Of a stretch of DNA of 64,000 bases, positions 40,501-50,700 are shown in pieces (position 1 is the first letter of the stretch; each line of letters starts with the position of its first letter). Location of the stretch: positions 2,542,001 to 2,606,000 of the forward strand of contig NC_052122.1 of the NCBI RefSeq assembly GCF_012273895.1, in the 5' to 3' direction. Under the pieces are notes generated by a model that was given only the letters and a program-made list of their open reading frames with translations, had not been told where the DNA came from and did no database searches. Origin of the DNA: Zerene cesonia (lineage: Eukaryota > Arthropoda > Insecta > Lepidoptera > Pieridae). The translations under genes were made by a program, and so were the position numbers.

Positions 40501-41281
40501 TTGTCCCAATTCGCTAGTGGAATGTTTGATCACTAATTTATATAAACAATAACGCTTCCTTAAAGCTAAGTCTAATATTTTAAAGCAACAAAGACGAGCA
40601 TATTTTAACAGGCGGGGGTTAAAGAGTTAGATAGACCTTCAGTAGGGTGGGAAGCATGCTCGTTATTTCGAGTGACTAGACACAGCCGGCGGGTACCACT
40701 GCGCCATTAGACGTTCTCCATGTCAACTTATATGTAGCTACATTCTTCAATTAGCAACACCGAACTAACGTGTCGTTCATGCGAAGCGGATCCTTTTACA
40801 AATACATGCTTTTTCAGTCTGTCTCATATGATATCATGTTCTCTCCCAGCAACTGTAAACACAAATCCATTACAAATAACCCGATGTCTGTTTGAACGCT
40901 TTCTTCCCTGTTAGAACTAGTTTAAACTCGATGCCTTTGTTACTAATAACAAAATAATATACATACAAATAGAACTAGAATATATTTTAATGCTTATGTT
41001 ACGATAAATCAAAATACCATCTAAACATAGAAAAACAAAGTCATTTACGCCGACTGTTTGTCAGTTTGTCCGTCTGTCTATCCGTGTTTGTCAGTCCGTT
41101 CGTATGTATCCTTAGATCTATAAAGCTACTGAATATTTTTGATTCAGTTTTGTCAAATAGATAAGTGTCGTTCGAGAGTCGAGAGTGTTTTATACACTGG
41201 GTCAACTTTCACACACATTATATGTCAAGAGCTTTCGACATAAACGTTGAATAAGCTATATCTATATATATATATTATATA

Positions 41282-41803
41282 TGGCCAGTCACAGATCCAT
41301 ATAAGTCCGTCATCATAGAAAAAAATAAACCATGCATTAACTAATTAGCTTGTTTCATCTATCGAAATAATTAAATTTGAGATTCGTCAAAATGTGAGTC
41401 CAGTTTTACAAGATAGCCCGATTATATAACAAGTCATAAGAAAATACACATCACTTCGTCATATATATATACACATCTTGGAGGACATGTTGCGTCATAC
41501 ATGGCGTTATTTGCCGATGATGCTGCATCCCACTGACTTTGTGCGTCCGGAATACGGACGCAAGATTGACCGACCCTCATTTTTAGCCCAAGGGTCCCTT
41601 TTGATATATAATAATATTATATATGGCCAGTCACAGATCCATATAAGTCCGTCATCATAGAAAAAAATAAACCATGCATTAACTAAATAGCTTGTTTCAT
41701 CTATCGAAATAATTAAATTTGAGATTCGTCAAAATGCGAGTCCAGTTTTACAAGATAGTCCAATTATATAACAAGTCATAAGTAAATACACATCACTTCG
41801 TCA
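41282..41803. mobile_element. LTR-like direct repeats flanking 162 bp (TRIM-like candidate)
   Basis: Two 180-bp copies (41282-41461 and 41624-41803), about 96 percent identical by eye, each starting TGGCCAGTC and ending TTCGTCA, so both have TG...CA ends. They flank a 162-bp unrelated segment. The size fits a terminal-repeat retrotransposon in miniature. The flanks are pure AT sequence, so a target duplication cannot be judged, and I see no convincing primer-binding site. A local segmental duplication is the alternative. Confidence 0.45.
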
Positions 41804-44653
41804 CATATATACATATATAAAAAATAAACTATTTATTGATTATATTATACTTCTTACCAACCGGCTGTGCGTCACGATACTGGGTGTCCTTTAAGAGCTA
41901 AGGCACATAAAACCTAAAGAGAAAAATAAATTTGATATCCGGAGCGAGTTTTGGAAAGGAGCTAACGGCCGATTTCAATATTCGATCGCAAATTAGTTTA
42001 GGTATTAGAATTGTTAGATGTACACCGCTCGCTTATTTAAATGTGCTTATGAAACCCACTGTAAGGCCACGGTAAGTCATGGGACAATAGCTTTAAATTC
42101 AAAATATTTGAAAATGTAATTTTTTACAAATCAAATATGAGATATTAAATTGTCATTACGTTTGTTAAGCCGTATAAATCACAATAATGAATTGTGATTA
42201 TAACGCAACAATAACGAAGTCCACGATTGATCGATGGTCGATATGATCATGAAATTATATTGCATGCATATACTAAGACAATTTTTTTCCTATATCTTCC
42301 TTTCGATTCCAAATTAAGGTCTACGTGAAACAAATATAACTATTGCAAATATTATGTGTAAGTGAATGATTATGATATGACTAGGGATGTGAAGGACGGA
42401 AAAACCTATATTTAACTAACAACTTAATAATGAGAAGTCTAGAATTGTATGTTTCATAAATTAGTTATACGCTAACAAAGACAAATACGCAGCGGCGTAG
42501 CGAGGGGCGGTAATTAAATAAAATACATTTAAATGAAAAATTAAATAAAATACATTTCGACAAAATTCAGCAATTCACGCTCTACTGTAGTGAGTTACAA
42601 GGAATCTCTGCTATGCATTTTTGCGAATGTTATTTATTTTTTATTAAAATTAAAGCGCTCTAACCAATGATTTTCATATCGAAAATTTATTTAGAAGAGC
42701 GACTCCCTCGACTTTAGCAAATTCCCCACACCACGCAATACTCGTTACGCCACTGCATTTGTCCATTCAACACAAAATTAACATCCTCCATAAAAATATA
42801 AGAAAATCAATAACATGATTTCAAAGATTTCTAAAACGTTTACTTGAAGCTATTGCGTATCTTATTGTAGAATTATTGTACACAGTAATGTGTGATTATG
42901 TCGCTAGCGTATTGGTAACAAATGTCTTATAAAATCGAAGAGGACTTACAAAATGGAAGACTTTAAAATAATGGAAGAGGACACAAACATTGTCAATGTT
43001 GGTGCAAAATATACAATACGATCTCTCCTTAAAATATGATATTTTAGAGATGCAAAGGCTCAAGTCTCCTCCACACTTTCTCATACGATCAATCGATGGA
43101 CACAAAAGCAAATTTTTTTCCAATTAAATTTTACGCTTACATCGAAGCACTATATAAATTTATATGAAAATTACGTATTTAAGAGACTTATAACCTCAGG
43201 AGAGGAGTATACATACCAAAACAAGTAATTGCATTAATTCCATCGGATATCGTCCAAGAAAAGCCAAAGGCAGGAGGTAATCTATCAACCGATACAACTT
43301 TATAAAAATCCTTTGTACTAAACGGGATCTTAGAAGTTACTAATAAGTTACTGTGTGGAGACGACAATATAACAATAAAGTAAACTACATTTAAATAATA
43401 AAGTTCCTAGTCAACATACTAAAAATTCAAACATCCAATAGTTTGGCCAGAAAAGATTAGTTTTAGTTAAATCCGATAGTTAAATCCTATCGGTAGAGGT
43501 TACGTACTCCTATCTCATAGCTGCCACACTTCTCCCTCTAGTCACTGAAAGAATTACTAATACCAGTAGGGATCTATACATTTTGTTTCTGAACGAATTA
43601 ATTTGGACCATTATTTTTAATTTTTTTTTCAATGTTACTATTTTATTCACAATATTAGTATTAGCGAGAATTTCATAGCTGTCTCCACCCAGTTATTAAT
43701 AGTCAAGATTATCCAATACGTATCCATTTTGCTTGATCAAATTAACAAAACATACGGTATGTTTGCCGTTTCAAATGGCTCTTCGGAAATGTCTCGTATC
43801 ATTAATAATTAATCGATTGGTATAATAATACAGGTTATATTTTTACATCAGCGCGCCTCATAAACGCTAATGCATTGCTTCATGCAAGGTTTACATCTCT
43901 CAAATCTGTCTTAAAAGTAAGCGTAATTTCACGCGATACCTTCATTGCAGATTAAATAATTTTTGATAGAATTATAATTCATCAAAAATTTTGCCCCATG
44001 ATGCTCATTTCCTTGAAAGTCAATTTTCAAACAGCAAATGGCATACGCGTTTATTGTTTGATCAAGCAAATTGGATATCCGTAAGATGTCACAAACATTA
44101 TATTAATTTATAAAGTCAACAAATATGTACATGAAACAAAAGTCAACACAAAGTTCCGTCAAGTCCTAATTTCTAAATAAGTAAGATTAGAAACAAAAAA
44201 ATACTAAATCGAAAGCATGTTCAACGACATTATTCTAGAATATAATCTCTGTTACACGTTAACATGCAGATAAAATTGCTATACAGCAGCAGAAGTCTAC
44301 GTTGTCATTAATATTATCAAAAGTTTGTATGCGATCATAATGCTAAAAAAATATGTTCCAAAAATACATTTTTATACGAAAGAAATAGGCGTCGGGCATA
44401 TATAACGTCGCTTCGAATTTTTTTACTTATTTCATTAAATTTACTACATATAAAACTTGTATGTTAGCACAATAAATTGCATTTCAGATGGTTCTGATAA
44501 TAGATATTCGATTCTTTGCTAATTCTCTCCCAATTACTAATTTTTCAGTAGAAAAATGCCCAATAATTTTCATTAAAGTTACTAATCTCTTAAATTATGA
44601 CATCTGTCCGGGATTCACATACAAATATTGTCACGCCAGTTCGGGTTTTTAAT
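41804..44653. other. Intergenic and 3' flank of the glycosyltransferase gene
   Basis: No supportable gene. Minus-strand AATAAA occurs at 44055-44050, about 600 nt past the glycosyltransferase stop, and is one possible 3' end for that transcript. The remainder is AT-rich. Confidence 0.4.
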
Positions 44654-44791
44654 CTAAATTTTAGATCTCACAAAGTCCCAATGGTTCTTCGGTTGATCGT
44701 CGCAAATCACCATGAGAATGGGTTCGTTGCGATACGCGCGTTCGACTCCCAGGCACATCCCGGCGGCCGTGTTGTAGATGGGACTTCCAGC
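44654..44791 (-). CDS. Pgant35A: Pgant35A exon 11: ricin lectin gamma repeat and stop
   Basis: 46 codons including TAG: AGSPIYNTAAGMCLGVERAY, then VICDDQPKNHWDFVRSKI. CLD is CLG and QxW is NHW, so the gamma site is degenerate. Confidence 0.88.
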   Translation of the reverse strand, partial: AGSPIYNTAAGMCLGVERAYRNEPILMVICDDQPKNHWDFVRSKI

Positions 44792-47700
44792 CTATAAAGA
44801 TAATGATAATACTTAAATACTTAATTTTTTTAATTATGTCGTTTTCTAGAATGATGCAGGTAAAAGTATGGTACAATGTCCCTTGGAACTATATTTACTC
44901 ACAAAATAATGTGCTAAGTCTGTGAATTATGAATATACATTGAAATTGATTATAAAAATTATCTACTGCATCAGCAAAATCCGCCCCATCCGGCTTATGC
45001 AGCATAAATAATTATGCATAGCATAAAATAACTCTGTAGCATCTATATTTCTGAATATTCCACGTGTTCACGTTGTTTATAAATATATATTATATAAAAC
45101 GCTAGGTTTTGGCCGCGGCTTCGCACGCGTTAATTTCCGAGTAGTTTAATAGATGTTATAGATGTATCTATAAAAAAAACATCAAAATCGGTTGCGTAGT
45201 TGTAAAGATTTAAGCATACATAAGCACATGGGGACAGAGAAAGCAACTTTGTTTTATGTCGTGTTATGAAGACAAATAGTTTTCTACTTATATGCTTATA
45301 ACAGCTTAAGAGCTGTCGTTCCATAGCAGTCCGCCAAGAAGAGTTTGCAAGGAACGAACAAGGAACCATATTAGGCCATACACTGACTGGACTGACTGGA
45401 CTTATAATGAGGATGCTCGTGCTACATGCCCTAAGGGGGCAACTGAGCTGGTGGTTCACCTGATGGTGAGCCATTACCACCGCTCATGAAGACTTTCAGA
45501 GGTAGTGCCTTTGCGAATGTGTAACCCGCTTTTAAGGGGAAATTTAGAAGGGAAGCATCGACGACTGAAAAGAAGTACACTAGGTTTTGGCCGCGGCTTC
45601 GCACGCGTTAAATTCCGAGTAGTTTAATAGATGTTATAGATGTATAGATATAACCTTCCTCTTGAATCACTCCAAAAGAAAGAATGAACGGGAAAGGATG
45701 AGGAAAAGGAAACGGGCCTCCTATTATCAAGAACCTACCGATCCCTTGTGCTTCCACTCCTGCGTGCTGCCGAGCTCGTGACACTTGCCCAGCATCGGGG
45801 ACACGTTGTTGACGGCGTCCAAGCACAACGTCTTACCCAGCACTAGCTCGCTGCGGTCTGTCTCGAACCACATCTGAGAAAAAAAAACATTAAAAAAAAA
45901 TATATTATAAATGATTTTTTTTTTCTACTCCGACTTCGACTACTTTTGAGCTTCGAATGTTTACCGTTTTTCTCGAGAATTTATAAGTATATGTATATTA
46001 TATAGCCAACTATTATTCAAATGACAACAATGAAGCAACTATATAAAATAAAAAAAATGAAACAATTTATGTTTAGATGTTCGGCATTACTCATAGCTGG
46101 ACCGATTCGGATAAAACGTGGTAGACAAATAATTAACGACCGAGATTATAAATTATATAAGACAATATAAATATCACACTTTGTCCGGATAGACAACCCG
46201 AAAAGGTGGAGGGCGGCCATTTTATATAAGAAAAAAATATTTAATAATTATAAAATCCATTCACAGACGTCTATTAAAAACGACCTTCAAAGTACGTTTC
46301 ACGTTAGTAGATTGATTTTTGAAAATCGCTCAAAGCGGTCGCCACGAAATGTCGGCTTAAATATTATTTCACAACTCCTGCAAAATGGGTAAATAATATC
46401 TCGACTAGTAAAATAAATTCAAAATGGCCGACAACACAAAATGGCGACTCGGTTTAAGTCTCAATTAAATTTGCTTGTTATTAAACAAAATTTAAGCATG
46501 AAATCTACCTGATTGATAATCCTTATACATCTAGAAAGTATCAACCCGCTGCCTTTGGTTTTGATGTCAGTGGCGCTCTGGATGCAGAGAGAAGTATTCT
46601 TCAGTCGGATTTGGTACGAATCCGTGTAGTTGCGTTTTCTAAAAACAAATACATATCGTAATCAACACTAATACAACAAAGGGGAAAGATTTGTATGTTT
46701 GCATGTAACGTACAAGCTCAAAATATACTTAATCGGTATTAAAATTTCTTGCACAATTGCAAGGCATCCTACTGAGAGTACATTTATAAAAGTTTAAATC
46801 CTTAAAGAATAATATAAGAACATAAAATATTAGGTATTAAGATTTAATTATTTATATGTCCTATAATAGGTAGAAAAAACTTTTGATAAAAATTTAGAGG
46901 TTATATAACTACGATTAAGAAATATACAATCAAAGTAAATTTATTTGTTTTAGGTTAACGCTTAACTTATTGGCGAACACTTATGAGCACGTGTTTCGTA
47001 AAACATCATGCGACAATCTTACATTTGTATGTCGATTTATATGAATGTCACTTTTGATAATCGACTTTTGATTAATTATAGTAAAAAAAAAAACAAAAAA
47101 GCACAAAAATTTCGAATAATTAAAACACAAAAGGGCAAATATTCACCTCGAATGCCACGGCTGAAACTTATTCTTCTCCGGATCATTGAGCGCTTCGATT
47201 CTCTTCTTGGCGATTGTATCTTCGCCTGCGTCCATTTCGGGATACACATTTTCTAGATACCATTTAAACGATTTGCATTTCAAGTCCTGCCTGAGCTTCT
47301 GACGGTCACTTATATCGCCGATCGACACGTGGGCAGCCGATGGATTTTGTTCGATAACTTTTTTCTGGAATGTTCCATGGCATTATTTTAATGTAGAATT
47401 CAATGCAATGCTATTGAAATAATATAATTAGAATCATAAAGTATTGAGGTGTGCAAAATTGTACGCGTAGGTATTTTATTCAATGTAACCTTAGACGGAC
47501 TGTTGTCTATATCTAGACTGATTTCTATTGCAATATAAAGTAATTGTGTTATCATTTCATTATAAATTAAATTTTCTATCGTATTAAACGGAACAAATGA
47601 ATGATGATGAATAATAAATTAAGATGTATAAGAATAGATATTAAGGACTTTGTTATAAATTGGTTAGGTAAATATCTCACCGTAAACTTCGATGATAATG

Positions 47701-50700
47701 CATTTGTCACCAACAATTTAATCATATTCACGTTCTAGTTTTACATTGAAATGACATTATAATTAACGAGCGAATATCAAAAACCGAAGAGCTTAGTTGG
47801 AAGCCACATTGGTGACCGTGTCACTAAATGAATCTATTTAACCATCGACCACTGCTTAAATAGGTAAATCGAAAGGTATAAGGCTCAACGCGCACTGCGC
47901 GGGCTGTTTAATAATAGCTGAAAACGCTTAAATTTTGCTTTTGCATAAATTTTGACCAGTATAAAAAATAAAATATGTACTCTGTCACCGCTATACTGGG
48001 TTGGGTAATTTAGTCACTAACGGATCAAATACATGTTAAAGCTATGCTTTTGAAAAATCGACAACGACGTGCGACAACATTCCGATAAATTTTTAAACGA
48101 CTTCCAAAAAGGAAGGAGTTTATCAATTCGACTGCATTGTTATAGTTCTGACAATTTAAAGATGGTTTTGGATTGGTTTTTGTTAAGAAAAATTGAGACC
48201 TGCGATTAAATGCATGCAATATATCACAGTGCGTGGTAAGCCTTAAACCTTTCGATATTGTGTTTAACTCCGACGGTAGTTGAGACTAGATGAGTGAATG
48301 TCGCCTCAAGCTACCCTCGCCATTTTGATATTCTAAACCTACGTATAGTTTGTTGAAATCTGTGTTTTACTGTTGTCATTCGATGGATTGATTTAAAACA
48401 CAAAGACGTCCTATACATAACTATAGAACTAAAATCTATTTTTGAGATAGGCCTCTCTTACTCATGCTTAAAATTATAGTTGTTGTTGTATTTACTTTAA
48501 TAACTAAATACATCAAGAAAACCTGTAAAGAATTGATGCGATCATGGCTTCTATGTAAAAACGTTACATCCAGACGTAAAGACGATGAAAAACTCAAAGG
48601 CCCAGTTTAAAACACTCTCATGAAACCAGTCCATCATCAAACAGTTCTTCTATATTCTGACTTCCCCAGTAACACACGATCAGTAGAAATCTCTACTCCA
48701 AATAAATACAAATGCCTGCCCCAATGATATTATAAAGAAAGTTACGCCATAATCAATGGGGTTCAGGTATAATTGCGTTTTTGTTATAAATAACTTAAAG
48801 GCATACAGTAATTTAACACTACGACAGCGATAGATAATACGGAACGTATAAGATAGAAAGATATAGCGACTAAATCAATCTGCAACAATTGCCTTAGTTT
48901 GTCCTCAACAATTTGTGCTTGTTGATGCGATATCTATTATATGGGAGCAGCACCGTGATAATATATATGTATAAAAAGAGTTCTTGATTCCTATTTACGT
49001 CGTGCGTGAACAATTGGGTGATTACCAAATCGAACGCCATAATCACAAAGGGGGAAACCTGACATTGGAACAAAATAACGTTTGACTTATGGCTGAATTA
49101 AGCACGATACACATACTAATTTTCTTTTTTTTTTTTTAAAGGTTCAAATGTTTTTCAATTGACCAGTTGCGCCAAGCGTTTCACCCGCGTAAGTCTATAT
49201 CCTGTAGGAAAATCGGGGTAAAAAGTTGTTTATGTGTTATTCCAGTTGTCCAGCTATCTACGTGCCAAATTTCATTGCAATCGGTTCAGTAGTTGTTGCG
49301 TGAAAGAGTAACAAACATACATACATACATATACATCCATCCTCACAAACATTCACTATAGAAGAAATTAATCGCCACCTCGTGATCAATTTTTTCTGTT
49401 CTTTAAAAAATCAGACAAAAAAGTGTGTCGCACATTCATGAAAACACAAATTTGTGATATTGAATTTTGTAATAGTCCGTTATTTTGTGTATTTAAATAG
49501 TATGTCTTGCACTTACGTGTTGTATTTTTTGCCGTATATTTGTAGTTGGTATTAATCTATCAGTATATAGTCAGTTATGTATATGAAAAAAAGAAAATTT
49601 TGTGTGCAGTTGATATACATTTTTTTCATAAACAAAACCTGCATCATCAGAAGTTTAACGACATGTCACATCTGCCAACTCGCACTTGGCCAAAGTGGTG
49701 AATTATGACCTGAGCCTTTATTGAATTGGCCTATGAGTTATGACCCTGCAGTGGGAACAGAATATATGGGCTGATGAAGATGTTGAAGTAAAGAATGTTC
49801 AACTATTTTCATCGCATCCTTTATTATTGATCAATGAATAATGTCTTAACTTATACCCTCATAAAAATAGTACTAAGCGAGATTATCTCAGACATACTCA
49901 CCACATATTCATCCATCCATACTCTTGCCATCCGCATCGAATTATGCAGCATGAAATCCTCTTTATCACCAAGACCATAAGGTCTACGTTTCCTGAAGAC
50001 ATGACCGACACGACTGCAAGGTACCAACTCTAAAGTTCCACCGCACATCCATATCTGCAAGTGAAGTGTTATAAGTGTATTCTTTTTCACATGCATCTTA
50101 TAGTTTTAAAATTATATTAAAACTTAAGAGAATTTAAAATAAATTAGGTTAACAAATTCAATGCAATATGAAAACCAATTATAATCTCTTGATCGCAAAA
50201 TGCTAAGTATGGAAAGTGAAATAAAATAAAATAAATGAGACCTCTTTCCACAAATAGGAGAACCTCAAGCAATTATGGAGTAATGTAAAAGCAGTAATAA
50301 GAAAATAAATCAAAACATAAGAAGTAAATAAGTACATTCACAAAGTTCACTTTAAACAGAGTATTAAATAAAACAACTTATTTAGACATTCTCTCTAAGC
50401 AGTTAGAAAATTTAATTTTTATCAGTAGAATTTCATAACACATACCCGGAATGATATCTCCAAATTTTCACCACCCCAAAGGTTCATCCCTGAATCATAT
50501 TTCCCAATCTTGTTGAAATATTCACGATATACAGCAAACAGTCCACCTGCTATTGTTGGTGACTTAATTGGCTTCACAAAGTCCGATTCATCTGGAAAGT
50601 TATGGTGATTAGGAAGGACACTCTGACTGAAATGCAGAGCTCCTTAAAAAATCTAAGACTTCTCATATCAAAATGTTAATTTTGCACTTGCTTCATTAAA

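Larger units (their letters stand above)
33186..41281. other. Intergenic region between Ddr and the 41.3-kb element
   Basis: AT-rich, between the convergent ends of Ddr and the glycosyltransferase gene. Apart from a ZAD-like frame at 33928-34068 and a 15-bp tandem repeat at 34555-34599 I see no supportable gene. Two GC-rich patches (33720-33900 and 34130-34310) are open in several frames on both strands and cannot be assigned. Confidence 0.5.

Noticed and set aside
45130..45826. Minus-strand frames of 72-116 codons beside lectin exon 10
   Set aside because: They run through dispersed repeats and only partly overlap the true exon 45739-45873.
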